Assembly (NCBI RefSeq): GCF_050003625.1
Contig: NC_134401.1
Span: 1,612,001 to 1,676,000 of the forward strand
Length of the DNA: 64,000 nucleotides
Source of the DNA: Haematobia irritans
Taxonomy: Eukaryota > Arthropoda > Insecta > Diptera > Muscidae
Direction: 5' to 3'
Positions 47,166 through 57,879 of the stretch are shown here, piece after piece. How positions within the stretch are numbered: position 1 is the first letter of the stretch; every line of letters starts with the position of its first letter. The notes under the pieces are model-generated. The model was not told where the DNA came from. It saw only the letters and a program-made list of their open reading frames with translations, and made no database searches. The translations under genes and the position numbers were made by a program.

Positions 47166-49695
47166 TTCCAGCTCAGTTTAAATTTGCGTTGGTATTGAGT
47201 GACTATCAGACAGATTGGACCTATATAATATCATCCAACAAACTAGAAACCCATCTTGTATCCAAGAGACTTATACATTCATTTAATTCGATACACCCCA
47301 ATCCTCACTTTAGGAGTAATAGGATAGGTATATAATTAGAAAATTCGACATGTTTACTGAATAGAAAGCCACAAACTACTTAGCTTTGATAAACGAATGC
47401 TGAACATCACAAATACATTGAAATATTAAGAAATTATCTTGACACATACACACCTACGCATACAAATTTGCATTAGGGTGAAACCATTCTTGTTCTCTTA
47501 GGAAACGTAATCTATCTAGAAATATGGTTGTCTTACAAGGAATAAGACGGGAACTAAATTCTTTGTAAAAGTTTTTACGTGAACCTCATTAATATACCAC
47601 CCCAGATGTTCAGTTCAGTGCATACCCCAACCAATAAAGAAATTTCAATTTCAATTCATTTAAGTTAATTAGATTTCAGTTTTGATGTGCGTGCCAGAAA
47701 TAAATAAAATTCACCGAGCATTTGACTAGGAATTTGAAAGCGGATTTCAATTTATGAATGGCACGCCCACAACATTCACAAACACAAAGGCAAGCACATA
47801 TTTATGTACGTATGGATGTGTGTGTGCGTGTTTATCATCATCAGAATACTGAAAGAAAAAAAAAAAAGAAATAGACACATACTTGACTTGCAAATCCACG
47901 CAAATTACAATAATCAAATTTTTATATTCCATACTGTGTACTTGGTGTGCATTTAGAAATTTAATTTTAAAATATTTCCAAAATGAAATTCATTTGAAAT
48001 GCCTCTCATAGACATAGCTTACGATTGATGGAGAAATCGAAAAGGAGATGAAATCACATAATAATAATCAAATGAAATTGAATAAACGTTGACGTAGATA
48101 TCAACGCCAGCAATTTCATCTCAATCAAACAATATTGACCTGAAGGGCATATGAATGACATGATGGAGAAAGAAAGGGAGAAAGAGAGAGAGAGAGAGAG
48201 AGAGCGAATAGAGAAAAAGGGAAAAGGAATTATGTTTGCATTTATCATAGAAATAAATAAAAGTCAAGTGGCGGGGTTATAAAATAACAAACAACTCCCC
48301 ATGGTATGCTTTATTAGCAAATAAATGTCATAGCCTAAAAGTATACTTGAAATTTTGAAATATTTCTATGAAAACAAAACAAATGGACAATATATTGGTT
48401 TTTCTCTTATTGAAAATCTTTATATATATATATATATTTACAAATTAAAATTGTTTGTCATGCAGATGGCTAGTCAATCAACTTTGTTGTTGTGTCCAAG
48501 TTAATCGTACATTTTTGCCATAGAAGTTGTATTGCAATTTAAAAATATTTCATGGAACATTTGACAATAAATTTTGTATCACTTTTTCTTTCAAAGGTTA
48601 TATATCACATTTAAGCAAGCGTATATACTCCATGTTATGACATTCTTTATGGCTTCATATATTTTTCTGGGTTTTGTCATAATTTTGGGGCAATGCGCAA
48701 TATTCTCTGTGTTTTTTTTTTTTGTATTTACATAAAGAATTTCATTGAATATTTATTGCATATTTCAAGGCTTTATGGGGCTTTCTTTCCACTTGTCTTC
48801 TCTTCAAGGAGCACAGAAAAAAAAAAAATCGAAAATACGAGAAATCAAAGCCCACTTAATGGAGCAAAAAATCCTTTTCAAATATTATAAAATGTTTTTA
48901 TTGCATTTGAATCCTTTTTGGGAGTTTCCTTTTTTTGTTTTGCTTTACGAGCTGGTTTGTTTTTTGTGTGCTTCTTCAATAAATGGTGTCTGAAATGGGA
49001 AGTAAGCCTTTATCTTAAAGGCTTTTCAAGTGAATATTGTTGGAAGTAAACATTTTATGCTTGTAAAAAACAAAAGTTTATCCTCTATGGTTTTCTTTTT
49101 GTTTGTGTTATGTGCTTGCTTGTTTGTTGTTTGATATTTTCGAACATACATTAAACTGCGTTTATTTAAGTACTCTTCCTCCCACACACACACACATACA
49201 CACACTCATTGACAACCACAATCAAATACATTTGACTTAAAAGGACTTAAGGGCTTTCAAAGCCTAACTGATTTTCAATCACAGACGGACATTTGTCGCT
49301 ACTTCTCTCCATAGAAACAGCAGAGATTGTTTCAAATGGGACAAAAGTTCCAAAAAACACTGCTTCCTCTAACCATTACCCTTACTTCCGAACTATTTGC
49401 TTTTAGCAAAACTTAAAACAAAATCATGTTCGAAGTATGGCCTAGCCAAAAAAAGGATTGCCCCTTTGTGCTCCTTGTGAATAGTGTATCGATTTTATGG
49501 TCTTCTGAAGATATCACGAACCAAACGAGTCGAGCAACACACTACCACGTTGTCTACAACAAAATCATAAACAAGGTTCTTGTTGTGCCTCCATTTACAG
49601 AAAAGTACACAATTGGGCACTGACAAAAATATCAACCAAGTGGACTGAATTCCTAATTTCGAATTGAATACAATTTTTTTGAAACAAACTTGGGT
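47166..49695. other. Unassigned stretch with GA and AT microsatellites
   Basis: A GA run lies at about 48184-48204, an AT run at 48417-48438 and a CA run near 49190-49206. Frames below 85 codons show no motif. Confidence 0.5.
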
Positions 49696-49899
49696 CTAGA
49701 GATACTTTTTGGAATGTTTCAAATAAGATGCACAAAAATGTATATAATTAGGCAATATCAGAAAAAAGGCGTATCGCACGGTCTGTGGCAGAGAAGAAGT
49801 CACCTCCTTTGTCGATTTAGCTGTAGTGTAGTCCCTATAAGCGTTTCGTTCTCCAAAATCCTTTCTTAAAGGATCGTAATCCTCATCGTAGAAATCCAT
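49696..49899 (-). CDS. Weak candidate coding fragment, unrecognised
   Basis: A 67-codon frame whose first 48 residues look unlike the AT-driven frames around it: an acidic, Tyr-rich start (MDFYDEDYDPLRKDFGER) followed by a Thr/Ser/Lys-rich part. The last 20 residues become hydrophobic and AT-biased, as if the frame had run out of an exon. It could be a first coding exon or a decayed retrocopy. No family is recognised, and it may be chance. Confidence 0.2.
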   Translation of the reverse strand: MDFYDEDYDPLRKDFGERNAYRDYTTAKSTKEVTSSLPQTVRYAFFLILPNYIHFCASYLKHSKKYL

Positions 49900-52687
49900 A
49901 CAGATGCCCTTGACAAAGCAAAAAAGCTAAAGCTTATTAAATATTAAAAATTGAACTAAAGTTTTTGACAAAATTATTCGGCAAATTTCAAATTTTCAAT
50001 TTCTATCACTTACATTTTTCTTCAAGTGTAATCAGTGTATTCTTCAACTATCGCAACATGTAGCTACAAATCTGTGAAGGGTTTTGTTGAACCGGAGACA
50101 ATGATGTAGATATCCTAGTACACCAACCAACCAAAAAAAAGCCAAGGATAAAGGGCACGAGCTAGCAAGATGAGGTGGCAAATCTGTACATTTACTCACT
50201 CACTCAGTAAGTTGTCCATGAAGTGTCATTATGTGGCCATGGCCGAAAATAGTCTCAGCAAAGACAAATGGTGATGAGTTCGAGCATCAAGGCTTTCATT
50301 CATTGGACAAATTGGGCCTAACTATTTTCTGTGAATGAAGATACGATGGGAGGGACAGTTTATCGAACTACAACATGAAAGTACGATGGACAAAAGAATG
50401 GAAGGAATGCTGGTAGGACTTCACGGATGGATGGTTGGATAATAACGAGCCTTTATAGATGCCACAAACTTTAGAAGATGTCTGCTTAGAACATACGTAG
50501 GTGTCGTCTTGTTAGTTTCTATGTGTGCTTGTGCGTGTGTCTGTGTGTTTTGGTGATGTTTATTTGAAAGACAGCAGTTTTCTATTGAATGGTTATTTAA
50601 GTTTTTCTTCGTGCTTTTGTTGTTAAACTCGATAATGTCGTCATTGTTGTTGGTGTTGTTTTGTCTTGTTTGTTACTTGAGCTCAATCACAAGCAAACAC
50701 AAAAGCGTGTCTCGAATTGGATCACTTACAAACAACACTGACACAAAAGGCAATACCAGTAAAGACCCAAATACACACACACACACATCCAAACACACAG
50801 AAGACCATAGAAGAACAATTTATACTCAAAGTCAGGGCCAATTTCTTATTTGTGTCTATGTGTATGACCTTAGCATAGTTTTGTCATATTGGTGTGTGCC
50901 AAATTCCAAAAGGATAATAATGACAAAATTATTTTTATTGGCATAAGATATTTTTATTGGAACTCAATTCACGTCCAGCGTTAAAAAATTAGTTGAATAG
51001 TCCTCAAAAAGGCAAAAATAAATAAATAATTAACTTTGATTTTTTAATATAACATCAAGGTGTACCCAGGCAAAAAATCTGGAATTTCTTCCTATGACAT
51101 TACTTTTAATATTCATCCCAAAATTCTTTTCTAGAGATGGGCTTAATGAAATAAAAAAGCCTGTGTTTTACAAAGTTTTCGCAAAAAAAAATAATATTTC
51201 TGCATTTTACTGTGTATAAAACATAGTAAGAAAAAAATAAAATAATGGAAATTTTCAAAAAAGCGTACCGATCCATTTCTTGGCAGACATGGAATTTGCG
51301 ATAAAAGTGCTAGCATTGTAGAAAACGTGTTATTGTACAGATGGAAGTCGATCAAGTTATGAACAATTTTGTTTTTTAAGTTTCTCCTTATTTCTTTTAA
51401 ATGATATTCGGAATACTAAATAAGCATCATATCTGAAGAATTAATGCGAAAGCCATGTAGCGTATGTTTAAAAATATCAATTCTGCCCTATGGCAAAGCC
51501 CATGTAAAATTCATTGTTTCTGAGCCAATTCTTCACTACTTCCTGACCCAAAAAGACCATTTTCATTGCTGTTTTGGCTACACTTGTCTGCTAAGTATTT
51601 AATTTTTTTTTTGTTTTCCTTATTATTTCACCCTAATATCATGGCGCATACAGGTCTTATATGACTTTCGGAACATAGGCCAATGTTTACTTTATCGTGT
51701 ACTACTATAGGCAATATGAAGATATGTAATTTAGAGCTGATTGGTAAACAAAACTTCATGTAGCTAATGTGAGCGTTTGTCTGAACGTTGTGAGTGACAT
51801 TCCACAGGCATCTCTGTTTGTCGATAAATGAAGAAATTTTGTTGTGCACTCAAGGCAAATCCAATTGAAGAGAAAGAAACTAAATTCCTTGTTCGAAGTA
51901 ATACTACAGTATCGTTGTATTCAATGGCTTGTTAGAAATTTGTGTATTTTTTTCCTTAAACTTTAATCAGCTAGATTGTATTCCTTTAGGTTTTAAGCAC
52001 TAAATCACAGGTTCGGTTGAATTAAAACTCGAATTTCATAAAAAATATATGATTTTATAAATCTATTTACAAAAAAAAAGAAAAATAAATATGGGGCCTC
52101 ATGTTTACCAATAATATAGCGGAGGAAGACATTGAAGACGATACATAAAATACTGGTCTTTCATCATATAGTCATAGAGAAGAGAAGAAAAAAACTAGGC
52201 TTGTAATATGAAAAATATCAAGAATTTTTATGATACAATTTCAGAGAAAGGCGAAGAAATTTACATGGCCCCTTACGATCAATTCATAGTCTTAAAGATC
52301 CTATACTTTTTCGCCTATGTCAGTACTTTGTTTACGATGAAACCAAAAGACGCATAAAAAAAGATATCATAAAAATTGACCAAAAATCAAATTAAAATCT
52401 GATTTTTTTTTTGCATGCCCAAGTTTCTAGCAAATTTCTCAATTCTACATAAAGTCAAACATTTGAAGAGTAAAAATTTGCTCAATTTGAGTATGTGATT
52501 GTGCATAAAAATGCTGCTTTATATTGGAATCCGAAGAAGTTTTCTGATTTGAAAATGATTTACCTCGAGGTATATATTGAATGTCCAATAATTGCCTGCA
52601 ATTTTTTCATATCAAATCTATGAGCAAAAAGCAAACTTTTGTTCGATCAGATTCTCAAAATATTTCCTCTCGTTGTACCCATAAAAT
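49900..52687. other. Unassigned stretch
   Basis: A CA run lies near 50770-50788. The 111-codon frame at 50611-50946 crosses it and is low-complexity. At 51485-51575 the words 'aaagcccatgtaaaattca' and 'actacttcctgacccaaaaa' look like a minus-strand fragment of the CCAGC-ended family. No gene is supported. Confidence 0.45.
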
Positions 52688-52688
52688 G

Positions 52689-53011
52689 TTCCACATTGCA
52701 GTGAAACCACTTAGAGAAGCTATGAAACCCTCAGAAATGTCACCAGCATTACTGAGGTGGGATAATCCACCGCTGAAAAACTTTTTGGTGTTCGGTCGAC
52801 GCAGGAATCGAACCCACGACCTGGTGTATGCAAGGCGGGCATGCTAACCGTTTGGACTCGGCTATAAAAAGGAGGTCCCTTGTCATTGAGCTTAACATGG
52901 AATCGGGCAGCACTCAGTGATAAGAGAGAAGTTCACCAATGTGGTATCACAATGGACTGAATAGTCTAAGTGAGCCTGATACATCGGGCTGCTACCTAAC
53001 CTAACTTAACC
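52689..53011. repeat. SINE copy with inverted 5' half
   Basis: 52689-52849 is the tRNA head and first body part on the minus strand, running from the inner position ('ttccacattgcagtgaaacc') out to the truncated head ('gggcatgctaacc'). From 52850 ('gtttggactcggctataaaa') to 53011 the rest of the SINE runs on the + strand to a tail of CCTAA-type repeats. The two inner ends are nearly adjacent in the intact SINE. Identity to the intact copy at 58205 is high, so the insertion is fairly young. Confidence 0.92.
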
Positions 53012-53146
53012 TTATAAGTCTGGAGTCTTTCGATATGGTTTATCGGGAATCAAAGAGCCTGACTTTATATCAGTTCATATAGAAATTAAATATTAAAAGA
53101 ATTACATTAAGTTGTATTTGGTGAATTTTGAGTAGATTTTCTTTAA

Positions 53147-53338
53147 CCCTTCGATGGGGTGGTAAGGTCCATGGGACTTTTATTCAAGGAATTTTATTCA
53201 AGCATAAATTTGTACTAACTAGTGCAGGTAGTTACAAATTCATCAACAATTTTTTGAGTTTGAGATCAGGTTATTTACTGAGTTATGAAATAATAAAAGT
53301 CAAAAACTTCCACAGGGTCCTTAACACCCATCGTAGGG
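53147..53338. mobile_element. Small piggyBac-like MITE (TTAA/CTAA flanks)
   Basis: The left end CCCTTCGATGGGGTG follows TTAA at 53143-53146. The right end reads CACCCATCGTAGGG followed by CTAA, a one-base change from TTAA. The 192-bp interior is non-coding; the 89-codon frame 53128-53397 runs through it by chance. TTAA target sites with CCC...GGG ends are characteristic of piggyBac elements. Confidence 0.65.
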
Positions 53339-53361
53339 CTAAAGGCCTGTGTCAAAATAGT

Positions 53362-53500
53362 CCCAGAAAAAAACGAGTTTCCAAAAAAAAATTGTGATCC
53401 GGAAGTAGTGTAAATTTGGGTAGTCTCCATTGAATTCTACATGGGTTTGTCATAGGACGGAAGTATTTCAAAAATACTCCCTGTCCAGACATTTTCTAAG
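53362..53500 (+). repeat. 5' fragment of the CCCAG-ended element family
   Basis: Starts CCCAGAAAAAAACGAG and continues with 'gtgatccggaagtagtgtaa', 'attctacatgggtttgtcat' and 'aggacggaagta', as at 15705 and 45892. No right terminus is found nearby, so it is truncated. Confidence 0.7.
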
Positions 53501-53926
53501 TTGCACAATTGACTCATTTCTTGATTTTTGACTTAGACACATCAGTCCATTGTGATGCTTCCATATGTGGTGAATATAGTTGGGGGATCCCGGCTCACTA
53601 AAGTGATCGGTCTTTTCAGATCCTCTCCTAAAAAGTTCCACAGTTCCTTTTGGATCCGGATAAGGAAAGTGCTCAAATAATCCCATATATTGACATTTTC
53701 TTTTAGCTCCGCAAGAAAATAAAACGCATGAACACTAAATTTAAGTAAAACATAAAAGTTCACAAGAATTTAATCAAATTTCTTGAACATTAATTTGTAT
53801 AATAAAGATTTTGGAACTAAAATTAGGAGCTGAAAGAATAAAGGTATCGGATCCAGTTCAATTAGTTGCAGCCATGGAATAGTTCCAAAGAGCTAGTTCT
53901 CTCCGGAACTACCCAACTCTAGTGGT

Positions 53927-54166
53927 GAACTTTTGTCTTATCAATGAGTGCTGTCCGATTTTATGTTTGGCTTAATGACAAGAGACCTCTTGTTTAATAG
54001 CTGAGTCCAAACGACGTTTCACATTATGATGAAACCATTTAGAGAAGCTTTATGATACGCAGAGAAGACATAAACCATCGCTGCTTCTTGATGTTCGGTC
54101 GAAACTGGGAATGAACACACGACACTTTGTATGCTATTCGAATATACTATCGATTGAACCACGATG
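53927..54166 (-). repeat. Diverged SINE copy
   Basis: On the minus strand it has a decayed head near 54100-54166, then 'agaagctttatgatac', 'gtttcatcataatgtgaaac', 'gactcagctattaaac' and 'cactcattgataagac'. The 3' tail block is missing. Confidence 0.8.
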
Positions 54167-56059
54167 ACTCTACACAAAAATCTATACAACATATGTACAT
54201 ATGTATATAGAAAATATCACAAAATTGGACAAAATAAAAAAAAAAATATGTATGACATGAAAACTCCGATACTATAGTGTCAATAGAATTATCGGAGATA
54301 TTTATCATGTCAATCCATTTAAGAATCTCCCCTTACCATATGCCTTAACACGACTAAACATCTCGAAAAAAAAATAATCATCAACATTATTTTTCGTTTG
54401 TTTATGAAATTAATTAAGAACAAAGAATTTCCTGTAAAACATGCAGAAATCTGGGCACAGTGGTTGCCAATAGCATTGAAGACAATGGCATCGGAGAACA
54501 TTTCAAAAAAATTTCATTAATAATTGCCATAAAAGTACTTCATGTGGCTGCACATGCCAAACTCATGCACTCAATGATAGAACAATGAGAAGCTACAGCA
54601 ACGGCAATTACAATGGTTTTAACATCCAATGCCACAACAACAAGAAGAACAAAAAAACGCTATCAAGCAATGCTGTTCGTCATTGGAGCAAAGAAGCCAA
54701 ACAATAAAATCTAATTAACAAAATTCTAATATTTTGAACAGTACCACCAACCGTATGGGGCATACCATCAAAAGAAATAACCCTACACCAATACCAGGCT
54801 AGCATCACTCATATCTACGCTAGAGGAGGTATTGGTGACACCAAGGAGTGGGTTGTGTGAGTGTAAAGACCACAACCTATACAACAAAACCCTCCCCTCC
54901 CGCCCTTGGCCAAGACCAAACAAACAAAGGGAAATTAATATCCTGTTGTGTTCAAATTTAAATAACTTTGCTTGAGATGCTGTGGTTACCCTACAAAAAG
55001 GAAAATGAAATGAGAGCGAAAGAGAGAGAGAGAGAGACGAAGTCGAGACATCGTCATAAAGAGCAGCGCAATGTTTGTTTTGCAAAGGACCTTTTAGAAA
55101 TTTTAATAAACATTTTATTAGATTTGACTTTATTAAGCCTTTAATAAAGTCAACATCAAAGCTGATAAAAATGAAAACCATTCAGCTTTCCCAGGAATAT
55201 TTTTGTATGCTTATGTTCTTTACACAAATGCTGTTCTCTTTGCTTAGTTCTTCTTTACATAAATTTAAATTATGTTATTTCCTATGGCTAAGTGTTTGAA
55301 TTTAATATTGAGAGATTGATGTTGCTGTGATAATCAAACTTGAACTCCTTCATCACTGTATATCTCCTCAACTCAACTACCAATGATCTCTGGCTGGACG
55401 TGCATGTGTATGTTTGAGTCTGGATATGGATAAATTTATATGAGCCTATTAAATATTTATGCTCACAAATCACATTGACAAACACTTTACCCAACAACAA
55501 TTCTTTGTCATCACATCACATACAATAAACACCTCTTTGGGTTATCTACTTCACACATACCCAACCCCCCGAATACAGATACGAACAAGCATAGATTCGA
55601 TAATTTCGATTTTGTGAAAAGGATCAAAAAGGGATAAAGGACCATAGAAAATTGATAAATGCTAAAGTATATTTAGAGTGTGGAACTTGAAAAGTCCTTT
55701 TCTTGTTTATATTTTGTTTTGGTTATGTTTCATATGCAAGTCCTTGGATAGAATATTTTGTAGTCCATGCATTCGGTTTTAGATGGCCATTGTTGTTGTT
55801 GCTGCTGCTGCTGCTGCTGTAGGAAGAAATTTTCATAATCGTTTTTCATGAATCTCTATTAACATCCGCCTGCCATGAGTTATTCCATATTGGCGCTACC
55901 GAGCCATGTCACATATTCTGTCATCCTTTATCAATGTTTGACACTGAAATACACTCAGATAAATATAGTGATTCGAAATTACAGAAAACAAAAGTAGTAA
56001 TAATTATTAAAATATTTTTAAATTATGCAAATGCAAAAGTAAGTTATGTAATGGCACCT
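54167..56059. other. Unassigned stretch with GA and GCT microsatellites
   Basis: A GA run lies at about 55019-55037 and a TTG/GCT trinucleotide run at 55790-55820. The 132-codon minus-strand frame at 54783-55181 crosses the GA run and has no motif. No gene is supported. Confidence 0.5.
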
Positions 56060-56491
56060 ACTGTTTATAAAGGTCCGGGATTATCAAATATGAATTATCG
56101 AAAATAGCTTTATTATTTTTCAAAATATTCCCCGTTAAGATCTATACATTTTGCTGCGTTTGAACCTCTTGTCGAAGCACTTTGCTTCTTGAAGTCAGGA
56201 CTACACGGCGGGTGGAAGTTTTGAGTACACCAAAATACAGTTGTTTGACGGAGTGTGAGAGCTCACATTGTCGTGTGGAAGAGTGATCCGTCTGGATCCG
56301 TTAAAAGACAAGTGGCAAACAAATGGTTATGTGCCACGCAGAATTGACTAGGTTAGATTAGGTTAGGTTAAAGTGGCAGCCCGATTAAGATTCAGGCTCA
56401 CTTAGACTGTTCAGTCCATTGTGATACCACATTAACTAAAAGTACCTATTACATATGGGCACTTCTAGTTTTAACCGCTGAACCTTCTCGA

Positions 56492-57340
56492 TTATTTTCT
56501 TCTGTTGAACCAAGCAGATTGTTCCAAAAACATTAGCAGACTGCTTAAGTTAACGTTTTCCAGGTCCGCCAGTAATCTAAAGCTATATGCCCCTAAAAAT
56601 TGCTTACGCCTACACAAAATGCAGGACACTCACACAAGAGGTGTTTTATAGATTCCTTTTCCTCCGCATCATGACAGCTCATACAATAGTCATTATACTT
56701 TGCGCCAATAGTTTTTTCAAAATCGCCTATCAGGCAGCGACCCGTTATAGCAGATATCAGAAGTGATATCAGACGTCTCGAGAACTCTAGCATATCTAGT
56801 GTGGGGTTTAAGTTTAACCCTCTAATGCCCAATCCCGCCTTTAGGCGGGCTTCGTAAAATCAGTAAGATTTTAGTAAAACCCACCTTAAGACAACAAAAA
56901 TGGGTAAAATAAAAAGAAAATCTGTTCAAGAGGCTTTGCAGCATATACTGAATTTTGCCGCATAAATTTTTCTTGTTTCGTTTTCTTGCTTTTGTGTCGT
57001 TAACATTGAATATTTAATCAGCTGGCAAAAAATTGGGGCATTAGAGGGTTAAATGGGGCCATATTTGCTTGGTGTCATTACAACCCTTGCAATTCTCCCA
57101 TCGAAAATTTGCCATCATAACAGCCTTCTCACGCAGTATGAGCTTGCAGGTAGCCAGGGGCATACCAACAGATTCTAATTCCCCTGGAAGGTAGTCCCTA
57201 GCCTCGCCAACTCATCCGCTTCGCTGTTCCACGGTATGTTCCTATGGCCAGGCACCCATATTAGGTGAATATTGTGTTGCTCAGTTATCTCATTGAGAGA
57301 TTTGCGGCAGTCGATGACTAGAACAAAGTCGTACGATTCC
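56492..57340 (-). pseudogene. LINE ORF2 C-terminal part (RNase H and zinc-knuckle-like end)
   Basis: From the right, on the minus strand: YDFVLVIDCRKSLNEI and HLIWVPGHRNIPWNSEADEL are the end of an RNase H domain, with the GHR and E-A-D-E-L residues. Next come a KAVMMANFRWENCKGC-like stretch and IWPHLN. After the MITE the frame resumes with NPTLDMLEFSRRLISLL, ITGRCLIGDFEKTIGAKYND and CMSCHDAEEKESIKHLLCEC, a Cys/His cluster, then FLGAYSFRLLADLENV and a stop at 56492. One 2-base frameshift follows CPAF. RNase-H-bearing LINE clades such as LOA or I fit best. Confidence 0.85.
56818..57048. mobile_element. piggyBac-like MITE, 231 bp, with TTAA on both sides
   Basis: The ends CCCTCTAATGCCCAAT and ATTGGGGCATTAGAGGG are inverted repeats of about 16 bp, each next to TTAA (56814-56817 and 57049-57052). 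A second short palindrome, CCCGCCTTTAGGCGGG, lies just inside the left end. Removing the element with one TTAA rejoins the LINE frame (IWPHLN to NPTLD), which confirms the boundaries. There is no coding capacity. Confidence 0.93.
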
Positions 57341-57879
57341 GATATGAAGTACTTCGTGCGCGAACAACTTTTGATTAATTTGGCTCATCTTGAAACACCA
57401 ATACAGTCGATTGATTTTTACTTTCGGGCTTATACGCGCAAACTCACGTTTCATCGCCTTTAACGATGTCATAGATGTGCTTCGAAGCACCGCGGTCGTA
57501 TTTTTTGAGCATTTCTCTTGACCATTCGACACGAGCCTTTTGTGGGTGTTTAAAAATTTCGTGTGAGATCCAACGCGAACACAATTTTTGACGGTCTAAT
57601 GTTCATGCAATAATGAATGTATGCTATAGGTCATATATGACAACCTTGCAATAGCAATGGGAGCACAGCCTCAATGGTTTCCGGAACAACAACTGATTTT
57701 CGAAGACCTTTACGAAATTCTTCTTGGAGTGAACTTCAACCTCGGTTCAATTCATCATACCATCGATAAACACTGGTCCTTGATAGAGCTTTATCGCCAA
57801 AAATTTAATTAAGTTCAAACGTGACAAGCTATACGATGGAGCTGACAGATTTCAACACTAGATATAAACAAGTGAGTAA

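Larger units (their letters stand above)
56350..57345 (-). mobile_element. 5'-truncated LINE inserted in the mariner
   Basis: The element runs on the minus strand from inside an RNase H domain (57345) to a tail of CCTAA-type repeats at 56350-56375. A piggyBac-like MITE is nested within. The 3' untranslated region is short (about 140 bp after the stop at 56492) and its last part carries 'ggtatcacaatggactgaac', 'agtctaagtgagcctga' and 'taatcgggctgccac', matching the SINE tail. 5' truncation is typical of target-primed reverse transcription. Confidence 0.88.
56113..57797 (-). pseudogene. Mariner transposase pseudogene in two parts
   Basis: The N-terminal block includes GDKALSRTSVYRWYDELNRG (helix-turn-helix region), SLQEEFRKG, SVVVPETIEAVLPLL, SIHSLLHEH, KMLK/EMLKKYDRGASKHIYD and the first catalytic motif GDET, where the next Trp codon is now TGA. 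The C-terminal block, beyond the LINE, starts with VNSAWHITICLPLVF, has a decayed HxDN region, and ends CIDLNGEYFEK with a stop at 56113. About 20 residues appear lost at the LINE junction. Frameshifts and stops are numerous. Confidence 0.82.

Noticed and set aside
55790..55820. Poly-Gln or poly-Leu coding repeat
   Set aside because: The TTG/GCT trinucleotide run is not in any extended open frame and behaves as a simple microsatellite.
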